Of a stretch of 58,147 bases of DNA, positions 44,307 to 53,334 are shown piece after piece (within the stretch, counting starts at the first letter, position 1; every line of letters starts with the position of its first letter). Made by a program: the position numbers and the translations under genes. The stretch spans positions 1 through 58,147 of the forward strand of contig DKSK01000029.1 in assembly GCA_002472565.1 (NCBI GenBank). Reading direction: 5' to 3'. The DNA is from Bacteroidales bacterium UBA7258. Lineage in GTDB: Bacteria; Bacteroidota; Bacteroidia; Bacteroidales; UBA932. The notes beneath the pieces were generated by a model. It was not told the origin of the DNA, searched no databases, and was given only the letters and a program-made list of their open reading frames with translations.

Positions 44307-46265
44307 TCAGGCGGAGAGGTTGTCGAGGACGGCCTCGGAGAAGTCGCGGACTTTGACCGGTGATTTGCGGCTGAAGGTGGCGAGACAGAGAGGGCAGGCG
44401 GTCACTATGGCCTCCGGAGAATTGACCGTGAGGTCGGAGACCGCCGCCTCGGTTATCTTGTCGCGGTCCCTGGAATTCAAGGTGAGGCTGCCGAGGCTGC
44501 CTCCGCAGCAGAGGCTTTCCTTGCGCTCATGGCCGGCCGGGACAAGGTCGGAAACCAGGCCGAGGACTTCGCGGGGCTCCGAATAGACGCCCATGCCGCG
44601 GCCGAGTTCGCAAGGGTCGTGGTAGACATATTTCGCGCCTCCGTTGCGGAGTCTGAGTCTCCCGGAGCCGACGAGTTCCTTGACGTACTGAGTATAGTGG
44701 AGGACTCTCACGCCTTTGAGCGAGTACTCTTCGGAGAAGACCTTGTAGCAGATCGGGCAGGAGAGGACCAGCGTCCCGCAGCCGGCTTCCTCTATCATTT
44801 TCTTGTTGGCCTCGATGACTTCGGCGGCTGCATCGGTCTTGCCGGCGAGGAGAAGCGGGCGGCCGCAGCAGATTCCGCCGTCTCGGTCAGCGAAGACGTA
44901 GTCTGTCCCGGAGGCCTTGAAGAGCCCTTCGACCGCCTTGATGATGCGCGGGGTGAGGTGGCTCATACAGCCGGCGAAGTACATGACCTTTTCGGCGGAG
45001 GGAGCCTCGACCGGGCCGGAAGCGGAGGCCGTAGCGGGAGCGGCGGAGCCAAGGAAGGGAGCGGCTGCCGGGGCGGAGGTACGGGCGAGGTAGGAGTAGT
45101 CGTAAGGGAGGAGGTTGTTGACAGTGCGGCGCTGGGCGCGGCGCAGGGCCGGGGCGTCGACGCTGACCGGGCAGAGCGCAAGACATTTTCCGCACATCAG
45201 GCACTTGTCGGCTATTGCGTTTATTTTCCGCTCGTTATGCCTCCTTAGGAAACGGATGAAATAGACCGACGAAAAGCGCAGATTCTTGCGCTGGACATTC
45301 ATCGGACAGGCGTCCAGGCAGAGTCCGCAGCTGGAGCAGGCGTAGATTTCCGCCTCGGAGACTCCCTTGCGCGGATGAGACGGCTTGAGCCCGGCGTTCC
45401 TGAACAAAATCCATAGGACCTCGGTAAGAATGTGCATGTAGCGCGTGAACGGCATCGCCGCGAAAAAGACGCCCAGGCAGATGGAATAGGCCCACCAGAA
45501 AGGCTGAAAATAAAGACTGTCGCCGAAGACGAGATGAAGGAGGTGGTTCATCCCGAGGGTGAGGAAACTTCCTCCGCTGAGGTCGGCGGTGAAGCTCTCG
45601 GCAAGCAGCCTCAGCGGAAAAATCAGCCAGAGGCTGTAGAGGGCTATCCTGTCCGGAGTGGATGGCCTGGTGGTATTCTTCATTCCGAGGACTATGGACC
45701 GGAAGCGCTTGAAAACGGCCAGGGCTATGCCGGTCAGGACATAGAGCAGGAAGAAGTCCATCAGGAAGAAAAAGAAGGAGCCCCGGAGGGTTTCATGTCC
45801 TGGATTTATCCAGACGAAATATCTGTAGAAAATAGGATAGAAGAGGCCGCCCGCCCTCGGGCTGAGATGCTTCGGCAGGAAAAGGGCCACCTCGATGTGG
45901 CCGAGCACTATGAGCATGAACCAGCCGAAGGCTATAGCCGAATGCATGTAGCCGAGGAGCGGCTTTCTCTTCCATATCTTCACATGGAAGAGGCAGTCGC
46001 AGAAAAGATCTTTGACATTCTTGGCGGCGGTCACGGGATTCACCAGGGACTTCCAGAACTTCGCCTGGTCCGACGGGCCGATTTTCATGAAAATCCTGAC
46101 GCAGCCTATGCTCACCCAGCAGAGGAAGAAGACCATGCCGGCCACGAAGGGAATGACAAAATCGCTGTATGAAGAGGGGATGCGGTCTATGACCTCAGGC
46201 GAGGCCTGGGCGGCCGAAATGGCCGGAAACATGGCGGCCAGGGTGGATATGTCAAGCAGGCTCAT
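44307..46265 (-). CDS. membrane cytochrome b / HdrD-like iron-sulfur fusion protein
   Basis: About 652 residues from MSLLDIST, whose ATG overlaps the preceding stop codon by 4 bases. The frame open to 46343 is ignored. Residues 1-290 form a NarI/HdrE/DsrM-like membrane domain with several helices and candidate heme histidines (H108, H123, H157, H241, H278). Two 4Fe-4S motifs follow (C310-C320, CSSCGLCLDACP; C355-C365, CLMCGKCLALCP). After an Ala/Pro linker (396-425) come two CCG domains (FAGC...ICCGRP...CPIC; YHDPC...LCCGGS...CPLC) like HdrD/DsrK. It probably passes electrons between the soluble Hdr-like partners and menaquinone. The partner redox couple is unknown. Confidence 0.88.
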   Translation of the reverse strand: MSLLDISTLAAMFPAISAAQASPEVIDRIPSSYSDFVIPFVAGMVFFLCWVSIGCVRIFMKIGPSDQAKFWKSLVNPVTAAKNVKDLFCDCLFHVKIWKRKPLLGYMHSAIAFGWFMLIVLGHIEVALFLPKHLSPRAGGLFYPIFYRYFVWINPGHETLRGSFFFFLMDFFLLYVLTGIALAVFKRFRSIVLGMKNTTRPSTPDRIALYSLWLIFPLRLLAESFTADLSGGSFLTLGMNHLLHLVFGDSLYFQPFWWAYSICLGVFFAAMPFTRYMHILTEVLWILFRNAGLKPSHPRKGVSEAEIYACSSCGLCLDACPMNVQRKNLRFSSVYFIRFLRRHNERKINAIADKCLMCGKCLALCPVSVDAPALRRAQRRTVNNLLPYDYSYLARTSAPAAAPFLGSAAPATASASGPVEAPSAEKVMYFAGCMSHLTPRIIKAVEGLFKASGTDYVFADRDGGICCGRPLLLAGKTDAAAEVIEANKKMIEEAGCGTLVLSCPICYKVFSEEYSLKGVRVLHYTQYVKELVGSGRLRLRNGGAKYVYHDPCELGRGMGVYSEPREVLGLVSDLVPAGHERKESLCCGGSLGSLTLNSRDRDKITEAAVSDLTVNSPEAIVTACPLCLATFSRKSPVKVRDFSEAVLDNLSA

Positions 46266-46594
46266 TTCTCCTCTCCGTAAATTTTGACGATGGAAAGAAT
46301 AAGGTGGCGGGTGTTTATGCCGCGCGGGCAGGTCATGAAGCACTTTCCGCAGAGCTGGCAGCCGCTTATCATTTCAAGGGCCTTCTTCTCGCGGCCGTTC
46401 TGGATTTCTTCTATGGCCGCGCGGAGGCTCGTCGCCTTGAAGGTACCGGCTGTGCACACGGCCGTGCAGCTTCCGCAGGCCATGCACTTCCTCACGTCAG
46501 GCTCCAGGGTGGCTAGAGCCTCGAATTTAGCCCTATCGAAAAGATCGAGGTTGATCCTCGAACTCGGGACTATGCCGAAGCCGAAATCTACCAT
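46262..46594 (-). CDS. HdrC-like two-cluster ferredoxin subunit
   Basis: A 110-residue protein starting MVDFGFGIVPSSRINLDLF. It has two 4Fe-4S motifs: CMACGSCTAVC plus C47 (37-47), and CQLCGKCFMTCP (79-89). This layout matches HdrC, which links HdrA to HdrB. The much longer frame to 47152 overlaps hdrA and is not real. Its start overlaps the hdrA-like stop by 7 bases and its end overlaps the membrane subunit by 4, so expression is tightly coupled. Confidence 0.85.
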   Translation of the reverse strand: MVDFGFGIVPSSRINLDLFDRAKFEALATLEPDVRKCMACGSCTAVCTAGTFKATSLRAAIEEIQNGREKKALEMISGCQLCGKCFMTCPRGINTRHLILSIVKIYGEEK

Positions 46595-47643
46595 CCCTTT
46601 CTCATCAGCTGTTTGAAATCCTTCGCCTCCGGGAAGGTGACGGAAAGATATTTGTCGATTTCGACCGCGGCGGCGCGGGCATCCGCCAGGGTCTCGGGCA
46701 GGGTCTTGGGGCCGGTGGCCGCGCCGGCAAGGAAAAGTCCCGGAACCGTACTGCGCTGTGCGTCGAGAATGCCGTCCATTACCCTGAAATAGCCGTCGTC
46801 CTCGCTCTGGAGCCCCAGCAGCGAGCCTATCCTCGCGCCCGAGACCGAAGGTCTCATTCCGGCCATCAGCACCAGCAGGTCCAGCGATACCTTGAGCGGA
46901 GCGCTCGCCACCGTATCTTCGGCCTTGATCATGAGGCTGCCATCCAGGTTCTCCGAGACCTCGGCCACCCTCCCCCTGATGAACCGGACCCCATAGTCCC
47001 TCTGGGCGCTGAGGTACATGTCTTCGTAATGTCTTCCGAAAAGCCTCAAATCCATGTAGAAACAGTAGACCTGGGAATTCGGGAAGGCCTGACGCATTTC
47101 GCAGGCTTGCTTGACTGCCGTAGCGCAGCAAACCTTCGAACAGGAGCGGCAACCCGCTTTTTCATCCCTCGAACCAACGCAATGGACAAAGCCTATGCGC
47201 GAAGGATTGTTGATGCGCGGGTCACTCCCGTTGCGGAAAAAGGCTTCAAGGTCTGCGTTGGTGATTACATGGTCATAGATTCCATAGCCATATTCTTCTT
47301 TCTTCGAGGCCTCGAAAAGATCGAAGCCGGTGGTCATGAGGACCGCATCGGCATGAACGATAATTCCGTTGGAAAGAATTACATTGAAAGATTTTCCGAG
47401 CCTGTTTGCAGAGGTTATCTCCGTGTCCGTGAAGCACTTGACTCCCCAGATTCCCTCTATCAGCGAATCCAGGGCGGCCGAGGCGGACTCTCCGTCAGGG
47501 AAAAGCCTATCCCACCTGGCAAGATGACCGCCTATGGTCTCTGACCTTTCTATCAATATCACGTTATATCCTAGCCGCTGGAGGGCGGCTGAAGCCTCAA
47601 GACCCGCCGGTCCGGCTCCCGCTATGAGCACATTGTTCTTCAT
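46588..47643 (-). CDS. HdrA-like FAD and iron-sulfur protein, short form
   Basis: A 351-residue flavoprotein. A Rossmann GAGPAG lies at residues 9-14, and the HdrA-specific cluster motif CVGSRDEKAGCRSCSKVCC at 155-173. The C-terminal GLFLAGAATGPKTLPETLADARAAA closes the FAD domain. It lacks the extra ferredoxin modules of methanogen HdrA (about 650 residues). In HdrABC enzymes HdrA bifurcates electrons; whether this short form can is doubtful, since the low-potential clusters are missing. It follows the HdrB-like gene by 4 bases. Confidence 0.88.
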   Translation of the reverse strand: MKNNVLIAGAGPAGLEASAALQRLGYNVILIERSETIGGHLARWDRLFPDGESASAALDSLIEGIWGVKCFTDTEITSANRLGKSFNVILSNGIIVHADAVLMTTGFDLFEASKKEEYGYGIYDHVITNADLEAFFRNGSDPRINNPSRIGFVHCVGSRDEKAGCRSCSKVCCATAVKQACEMRQAFPNSQVYCFYMDLRLFGRHYEDMYLSAQRDYGVRFIRGRVAEVSENLDGSLMIKAEDTVASAPLKVSLDLLVLMAGMRPSVSGARIGSLLGLQSEDDGYFRVMDGILDAQRSTVPGLFLAGAATGPKTLPETLADARAAAVEIDKYLSVTFPEAKDFKQLMRKGW

Positions 47644-47647
47644 TTCT

Positions 47648-48712
47648 CTACTTTATGCATCCTGGGCATACAGGCATTCCGAGGTCTTTTCCTTTCAGTC
47701 CGAGGTACTTCCTGGAAGGGTCGTACTTTATCCCCATCTTGTCGAGCACCGGCTCCGGCCCTATCTGGTGGGTCTGGAGACCGAGATCCCAGGGATCGTA
47801 ACCGAGCACCAAGCCCGCCACCTCTTCGTAGGTAAAGACCGGAATACCGTGCCCGTTCTCGCCGTAGGTCTTGCCCGTCTCCTCCGCAATCACATATTGC
47901 CAGCGGTCCATGAAATACGGACAGCCAGGGCAGTTTGTTATTATCATGTCGGGATGGTAAGGCTCCATGCTCTCGAACTTCTTGTAGGTGTTCGAAAGCG
48001 AGTAGCCCCTGTTAGCCTTGATGAAGTACTGTCTGAAGCCGAAGCCGCAGCAATGTCTGCGTTCCGGGTAGTCTACGACCTGTCCGCCCCAGGCTTCTAT
48101 CATGCCGGCAAGCACATAAGGATACTCGGCACCGCCTACACCCTTGGACGGAAACATCTTGGAATAATGGCAGCCGATATGTTCCACTACCTTGAGAGGC
48201 TCTCCCGTATGGACATTGACGAGCCTGTGTCTGGCCATGGCGGCTATCTCGTTGCGGTAGTGATAGATGAGGTCGCTGGCATGAACAATGAATCTGGGCT
48301 TGGCGAATTCAAGCTTGCAGGTTTTCCAGAGGATGTCGGCTATCTTGGCCGCAAGCTCAGGAAACTGGCGCCATGTCTCAAGAGTTTCACAATAAAGACC
48401 GAAAGACGTGATGCATGAACATACATAATTTTCATAGCCATATTTATGCATGAGGCCGAACTGTCTGGCGATAATCGTCATCGCCGTCTCCTGGGGGATG
48501 GCGTCCGAATGGTAGGCGATACCTCCGCAGGTCGTATGGTGCTCCGTTTCAAAGATGTCCTTGCCGAGCCTGTTCCTCGTTATTTCGAGAAAGGTGGCTT
48601 CAGAAGCAGGGAAAAAGCTCTGTCTGATACAGCTGCGGACATAGAAATAATGATCGTCCGGAATCTCTTTCTGGTACTCGGACCAGATTTTCTGCTTGCC
48701 TTCGTAAATCAT
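47648..48712 (-). CDS. HdrB-like CCG-domain protein
   Basis: About 354 residues from MIYEGKQKIW; the frame to 48817 overlaps the previous gene and is discounted. Two CCG-type regions are visible. The C-terminal one is near canonical (IGC-X39-CC-X38-CPGC), which in HdrB holds the noncubane 4Fe-4S active-site cluster. The N-terminal one is degenerate (TTCGG in place of CCG, then VCSC). HdrB reduces a disulfide in methanogens; here the substrate may be another thiol or a protein disulfide. The gene starts one base after the HdrC-like stop. Confidence 0.85.
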   Translation of the reverse strand: MIYEGKQKIWSEYQKEIPDDHYFYVRSCIRQSFFPASEATFLEITRNRLGKDIFETEHHTTCGGIAYHSDAIPQETAMTIIARQFGLMHKYGYENYVCSCITSFGLYCETLETWRQFPELAAKIADILWKTCKLEFAKPRFIVHASDLIYHYRNEIAAMARHRLVNVHTGEPLKVVEHIGCHYSKMFPSKGVGGAEYPYVLAGMIEAWGGQVVDYPERRHCCGFGFRQYFIKANRGYSLSNTYKKFESMEPYHPDMIITNCPGCPYFMDRWQYVIAEETGKTYGENGHGIPVFTYEEVAGLVLGYDPWDLGLQTHQIGPEPVLDKMGIKYDPSRKYLGLKGKDLGMPVCPGCIK

Positions 48713-48713
48713 A

Positions 48714-49409
48714 TCAGTGATTATAGTGCTGCGGACCGCTCTCGTTGTAGACCTTGCGGGTGAACTCTTCCATGGTGAGTCCGAGCTCCTCCGCCTTCTT
48801 CTCGGCCGCCTCCTCAACAGTCTTCATTCTCTGCGTCGCTCCGGTCGCATCGAAAATCTTCTTCAACTCATCTCTATCCTCCTGCGGGATCCGGCGTACA
48901 GCCCCCGGGCCCTCGCCGTCCAGATTGCCGCCAAGCCTCGCGAAGACATCGTCGAGGTGCTTTTCCTCCCATTCCCAGACCCTTCCGGCCTCAGGATGGC
49001 CCGCATAATCGAAGCGCCGCGGATAGACGCAATAACCATAGTCGAGAATGTTGCCACACAGGTCCTTGGAGAGGATGAACTGCTGGCGGCCCTTTTCGGA
49101 TTCGATGAAGTAGCCGAGATCTATAGAGAGGGTGCGAAGCGCCATGACTATCATTCCCGGGGCATTTTTACGCGGGCACCTCGTTACGCAGCTCATGCAC
49201 TCTCCGCAGTACCATATAGTATCGCTTTTAAGGAGTTTCTCTATTGCATCTTCATCTTTGGACTGTACAGTGTCCACGATTCTGCGCGGATCATAACGGT
49301 AGAATTCTGCCGCGGGGCAAACTGCAGTACACGTTCCGCAGTTAATACAGGCGTTGAGCCCCTCCCTGAGGCGGTAGTCCTTCATCAGTAAATCGAAGAG
49401 TCTGCCCAT
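48714..49409 (-). CDS. HdrC-like ferredoxin subunit (first gene of the cluster)
   Basis: A 231-residue soluble protein with two 4Fe-4S motifs, CINCGTCTAVCP (21-32) and CGECMSCVTRCP (about 68-79). An extended C-terminal region is charged and probably helical (EEAAEKKAEELGLTMEEF). It is the first of five overlapping or nearly touching minus-strand genes. A perfect -7 box is 23 bases upstream. Confidence 0.86.
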   Translation of the reverse strand: MGRLFDLLMKDYRLREGLNACINCGTCTAVCPAAEFYRYDPRRIVDTVQSKDEDAIEKLLKSDTIWYCGECMSCVTRCPRKNAPGMIVMALRTLSIDLGYFIESEKGRQQFILSKDLCGNILDYGYCVYPRRFDYAGHPEAGRVWEWEEKHLDDVFARLGGNLDGEGPGAVRRIPQEDRDELKKIFDATGATQRMKTVEEAAEKKAEELGLTMEEFTRKVYNESGPQHYNH

Positions 49410-49431
49410 CGTTTGGTTTTTTCTTATCAGT

Positions 49432-49439
49432 CAAAGTTA
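49432..49439 (-). promoter_or_regulatory. -7 box of the Hdr-like operon
   Basis: Minus strand TAACTTTG, a perfect TAnnTTTG match 23 bases before the first gene. Confidence 0.6.
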
Positions 49440-49555
49440 GTAATTTATTTACAATTCAGTCCTCAGACCTCAAAACTTAGAGCCAGCGAGGAGCCAGACT
49501 TAGGGCGGCCGCGAGGCTGGAAGAGGTGCGGCGGGGAGCCGGCAGGAAGGAAAAG

Positions 49556-49587
49556 TTGGCTGGATTGAGGAAGTTTTGATATTTTTG
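49556..49587 (+). promoter_or_regulatory. promoter of the M64 peptidase
   Basis: TTGG (49556-49559), a 20-base spacer and TATTTTTG (49580-49587) match the Bacteroidetes consensus; the 5' leader would be about 100 bases. Confidence 0.65.
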
Positions 49588-49693
49588 CTTTGGCTCTGTG
49601 CTCTTGGCCCGGAGAGAAGCATTTTAAGCCGGCTTTTCCAGAGCGGAATAGAGAGTCTATTTAGAATACTGTTAACTAATAGCTTACATCGAC

Positions 49694-51013
49694 ATGAACC
49701 TAAAAAGGTTTTCATTGATCGTCAGTCTCTTGCTCGGAGTCGCAATAGGTCAGGGCAGGGCGGAGGTGCAGAGCCGGGCGGAGAGGGGTGCGAAGAGCAC
49801 CGAGGCCTCGGAGTGGACGGAAGAGGAGGTGGATTTTGAGTCATGGTTTGAGGATGGCACGTTGCGGCTGGACTATGACTTTGCGGGCAACGCGGCTGAG
49901 CAGCACATCGCCCTCGACTATCTCAAGAAGATGCCTCGCTGGTACGGAAAGAGGAAACGGCTGGCAGAGGTCCCCATGCATGGAAACGGGCAGATCATGG
50001 TCATGGACCATGCAAGTGGACGGGTGATCTATCGCAATTCTTTTTCGACTCTTTTCCAGGAATGGCTGAGCTACCCGGAGGCACAGACGACTTCAAGATC
50101 CTTCGAAAACGTCTTTCTTGTCCCTATGCCGAAGGACACGGTCAAGGTCAGGATAGAGCTTTACGACAATCGTGGCGAAGTCACTGCAAGTCTGACACAC
50201 ATGGTCGCTCCGAAGGACATCCTCATACGCCGCATCGGAGAAAAGGACGTATGCCCCTATGAAACTTTGTCGACGGCCTCGGACACCTCGAATTGCATCC
50301 ATGTCGCCTTCGTAGCGGAGGGCTACACAAAGGACGAGATGGGCTTGTTCATGGAGGATGCCAGGGCGGCGCAGGAGGCGATTTTCTCCCATGAACCTTT
50401 CAAATCCATGAAGGGCAGGTTCAACGTCGTGGCAGTGAAAAGCGCTTCGGGAGAAAGTGGGACGAGCGAGCCTGGCAAAGGAATATGGAGACGCACTGCG
50501 CTCGGCAGCAATTTCGACACCTTTTACTCTGACCGTTATCTTACTACGCTGCATCTCAAGGACTTGCATGACTTGCTGGCAGGTGTCCCTTATGAGCATA
50601 TCGTTATCCTTGTTAATACGCCGGAGTATGGAGGTGGCGGAATCCTGAATTCGTATAATCTTTCCATGACGCACCATAAGATGTTCAAGCCGGTGGTGGT
50701 CCATGAATTCGGTCACAGCTTCGCGGGACTTGCGGATGAATATGCCTATGAAAACGAGGCTATTCCATTATATCCCCATGACATCGAGCCTTGGGAGAAA
50801 AATATCACCACCAAGGTAGATTTCAAAGGCAAATGGGAGGATCTCATCGGGAAGGACCCGGAGGCAGGCTTTTTTGAGGGCGCCGGATATTCCCTGAATG
50901 GAATATGGAGGGGCTATGAGGATTGCCGGATGCGCACCAACACCTATCCGGACTTCTGTCCGGTCTGCCGGCGGGCCATTGCCGAGGTCATTGAATTCTA
51001 CACCGGCGAATGA
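49694..51013 (+). CDS. M64-family secreted zinc metallopeptidase
   Basis: A 439-residue secreted protein with a signal peptide (LLLGVAIGQGRA). An N-terminal beta domain precedes the catalytic domain (IHVAFVAEGYTKDEM). The zinc motif is HEFGHSFAGLADEY (HExxH at 337-341, then DEY), and a C-terminal CRMRTN...CPVCRRAI Cys cluster follows. This is the M64 (IgA peptidase) family, also present in many gut Bacteroidetes without proof of IgA cleavage. It is monocistronic and ends 14 bases from the convergent oxidoreductase. Confidence 0.92.
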   Translation: MNLKRFSLIVSLLLGVAIGQGRAEVQSRAERGAKSTEASEWTEEEVDFESWFEDGTLRLDYDFAGNAAEQHIALDYLKKMPRWYGKRKRLAEVPMHGNGQIMVMDHASGRVIYRNSFSTLFQEWLSYPEAQTTSRSFENVFLVPMPKDTVKVRIELYDNRGEVTASLTHMVAPKDILIRRIGEKDVCPYETLSTASDTSNCIHVAFVAEGYTKDEMGLFMEDARAAQEAIFSHEPFKSMKGRFNVVAVKSASGESGTSEPGKGIWRRTALGSNFDTFYSDRYLTTLHLKDLHDLLAGVPYEHIVILVNTPEYGGGGILNSYNLSMTHHKMFKPVVVHEFGHSFAGLADEYAYENEAIPLYPHDIEPWEKNITTKVDFKGKWEDLIGKDPEAGFFEGAGYSLNGIWRGYEDCRMRTNTYPDFCPVCRRAIAEVIEFYTGE

Positions 51014-51027
51014 GCCCGTCGAGGGCT

Positions 51028-52068
51028 TCAGGCGAGGGTCTGGCGGCGGATAGAGTCGAGAATGCGGGCGGTGAGGAGGGAGTTGCGAAGCGAATTGTTG
51101 GCAGATTCCCTGCGCCCGTCCTCAAGAATGTCGATAAATTCCCGGAATTCGCACAGATACGGGTCAGCATCGGGCGGAAGCGTAATATCAACGGCTTCCG
51201 GACCAGATGAACGTCCTGATGTCGGCAGGCCACGCTTTAAGAACCAGACATCTCTTGAAAGATGAATCTGATCCATGGAAATAATACCCTCGTCGAAGGA
51301 AATCTCAGTCCTCAGACGCGAATCCGCGACTTTAGAATAGATGACTTCGGCTTCCATGCCGTCGTAGCTGAAACTTGCGGTTCCTCCGAGGTCCACCTTG
51401 CGCCCGCCAGAAGAAGTCGGCACGATGCAGGTAAGAGCCTGGGCATGAATGCTATCCGGCTCTCCGAAAAGCGTCACCATAGGGTAAATCGTGTAAATGC
51501 CTATGTCCATCAAGGCTCCGCCACCATGTTCAGGGTTGAAAGAACTCGGCACCGGGCCCGGCTCTTCACCGGCAAGAATCCGTTTGAGAGTCTGACACTT
51601 GGAAGAATACTGGCAATAGGCAGAAAAATAGTTGAGCGGTCTGCCAAGTTCTCGGGCCCGCCTCTGGACCGAAAGAAAATTCGGGCTCAGGGTAGAAATC
51701 ATAGCCTCCATAAGAAGAACGCCATTCTCCCTGGCACAGGAGCCCATCTCCTCTACCTCTGCCGCGGTCTGGCCCATTGGCTTTTCGCACAGGACATGTT
51801 TTCCATGCTCCATTGCTCTGATTGCCAATGACTTATGGGTATCATTCGGCGTCCCAATATAGATAGCGTCCACCTCCGGAGAAGAGGCCATGGCGTCGAA
51901 ATCCGAGTAGGCCTTAGGGATGCCGTGTGAGGAGGCGAAGGCCCTGGCTTTGTCCAAGTTTCTGGAGCATACTGCCTCAGCCATGAATCTTGGTTCAAAG
52001 GCCGCTCCCCGGAGCACCCAGTCCGTTATACGGCCCGTGCCGGTCATTCCGAATCTTATCTTTCCCAT
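51028..52068 (-). CDS. Gfo/Idh/MocA-family NAD(P)-dependent oxidoreductase
   Basis: A 346-residue protein from MGKIRFGMTGTGRI; the frame to 52317 runs antisense into the LysR gene and is rejected. The Rossmann GxGRI, YIGTPNDTHKSLAIRAMEHGKHVLCEKP (the EKP motif) and GGGALMDIGIY segments are present. These enzymes oxidise or reduce sugars and their derivatives; the substrate cannot be told. It lies 67 bases after the LysR gene and may be co-transcribed with it. Confidence 0.93.
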   Translation of the reverse strand: MGKIRFGMTGTGRITDWVLRGAAFEPRFMAEAVCSRNLDKARAFASSHGIPKAYSDFDAMASSPEVDAIYIGTPNDTHKSLAIRAMEHGKHVLCEKPMGQTAAEVEEMGSCARENGVLLMEAMISTLSPNFLSVQRRARELGRPLNYFSAYCQYSSKCQTLKRILAGEEPGPVPSSFNPEHGGGALMDIGIYTIYPMVTLFGEPDSIHAQALTCIVPTSSGGRKVDLGGTASFSYDGMEAEVIYSKVADSRLRTEISFDEGIISMDQIHLSRDVWFLKRGLPTSGRSSGPEAVDITLPPDADPYLCEFREFIDILEDGRRESANNSLRNSLLTARILDSIRRQTLA

Positions 52069-52135
52069 ATTTCTTGGCTCTTTATTGATATCCTGGCTTT
52101 TCCGAATCACTCGCGTACACGGCGCCCGTCCCGAA

Positions 52136-53089
52136 CTATTCCGTTTTGCTTTGCGGAGCGAGGAAGCTCTCGCCACAGACATCGCAGGCCCTATCATTAG
52201 TCTGAAGATGCAGATCGGTGGCTTCGCGCAGCCTCTTGATAAACTCCGTAACCGCACGCCGCTGATAAGAATCCGCCAGCGTAAGCACCGAGGTAGGCAA
52301 CATGATCTGCTCTTCAAGAGTTATCCGCACCAATCCGCGCACTGCAAGCGTTGCCGCATCAGGAAGTATGCTGACCCACCGGCCTCCGTTGACCATAAAA
52401 ATTATGTGTGACAAGTCATCGATAACTACAGATGGACGCACATCAATGCCAAGTCTTTGCGCCTGGTCGTCAATCCGCTTACGGATATAGAGCTTTTCGG
52501 AAGGGAGCACCAACGGATGCATCGCAAGCTGCCTCAGGCTAAGCGAAGTCTTGTCGGCGAGAGGATGGTGTTCGGAGACAACTGCGCAGAGGCGTGAAGC
52601 AAATAGCGGACGAGAGTCTATGTCAGGGTCCTCGGAATCAGGCTTGAAAGTCATGGCCAGGTCAATGGCGTGCTGGCGCAATAGCCCCGGAAGCATGGGG
52701 GCCGCAGTCTGATGTATACTCAGCTGGACCTGAGGATAGCTTCTGTTATAATCCGACAGGACTTCTGACAGCAGTGACGACAGACCAAGGCCCGAAGCCA
52801 GTCCTACCTCGACGACTCCACCTTTGAGATCCCGCTGGTCGGAAAGACGCTGAAGACCTTGTCTGGCATCGTCAAGGATACGTCGGGCATCCTGAAGGAA
52901 CATCTGCCCTTCTACGGTAAGCTGAATGTGCTTTCCCATGCGATGGAAAAGCGGGATGCCTAATTCCGTCTCCAATTGCTTAACCTGCTGCGAGAGGGTG
53001 CTCTGCGCCACATTCGACAAGCGGGCCGCCTCGGTAAAACTCAACGTAGCCGCGGCGTTTACAAAATATCTCAGCTGCCTTATCTCCAT
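52136..53089 (-). CDS. LysR-family transcriptional regulator
   Basis: A 317-residue LTTR with a winged helix-turn-helix at 1-60 (MEIRQLRYFVNAAATLSFTE, AARLSNVAQSTLSQQVKQLE) and an effector-binding domain. The tail has a CDVC pair, unusual at the end of an LTTR and possibly redox-active. It is divergent from hcp, so it is the best candidate for regulating hcp. An ATAATT/AATTAT palindrome overlaps its start region. Confidence 0.92.
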   Translation of the reverse strand: MEIRQLRYFVNAAATLSFTEAARLSNVAQSTLSQQVKQLETELGIPLFHRMGKHIQLTVEGQMFLQDARRILDDARQGLQRLSDQRDLKGGVVEVGLASGLGLSSLLSEVLSDYNRSYPQVQLSIHQTAAPMLPGLLRQHAIDLAMTFKPDSEDPDIDSRPLFASRLCAVVSEHHPLADKTSLSLRQLAMHPLVLPSEKLYIRKRIDDQAQRLGIDVRPSVVIDDLSHIIFMVNGGRWVSILPDAATLAVRGLVRITLEEQIMLPTSVLTLADSYQRRAVTEFIKRLREATDLHLQTNDRACDVCGESFLAPQSKTE

Positions 53090-53236
53090 ATAATTTTAAT
53101 TATCGCCATGAAACAATTATTGCCATGGTGAGGACTTGCTCCATGCGAACAACTTTTCCATGCAAACATAAAACTTTTATCTCACATTCATCGAAATCAT
53201 CGATTGATAATATAGAAATTATCCGTGATTATCACG
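53090..53236. promoter_or_regulatory. LysR-hcp divergent control region
   Basis: Holds an ATAATT-TT-AATTAT palindrome (53090-53103) next to the LysR start, CCATG cores at 53106, 53123, 53141 and 53158 (spacings 17, 18, 17), and CGTGAT-T-ATCACG (53224-53236). AATTAT(C/T)GCCATG is duplicated at 53098 and 53115, and TCCATGC(G/A)AAC at 53140 and 53157. They may be LTTR sites. Confidence 0.5.
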
Positions 53237-53334
53237 TTCTCGGCTCCGGGATGATCTCTATCTTCGCAAGGATATTCAGGAGATGCTTCCCCATATTTCC
53301 GAAGACGATATCCGATTTTTAGAAACTAGATATA

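Noticed and set aside
44529..46172. Long plus-strand open frames opposite the HdrD-like gene
   Set aside because: Antisense to a gene with clear domain motifs; no recognisable protein family.
46595..47152. N-terminal extension of the second HdrC-like gene
   Set aside because: It overlaps hdrA in another frame; the ferredoxin domain starts at 46594.
52069..52317. N-terminal extension of the oxidoreductase
   Set aside because: It runs antisense through the LysR coding region; the true start is the MGKIRFGMTGTG methionine at 52068.
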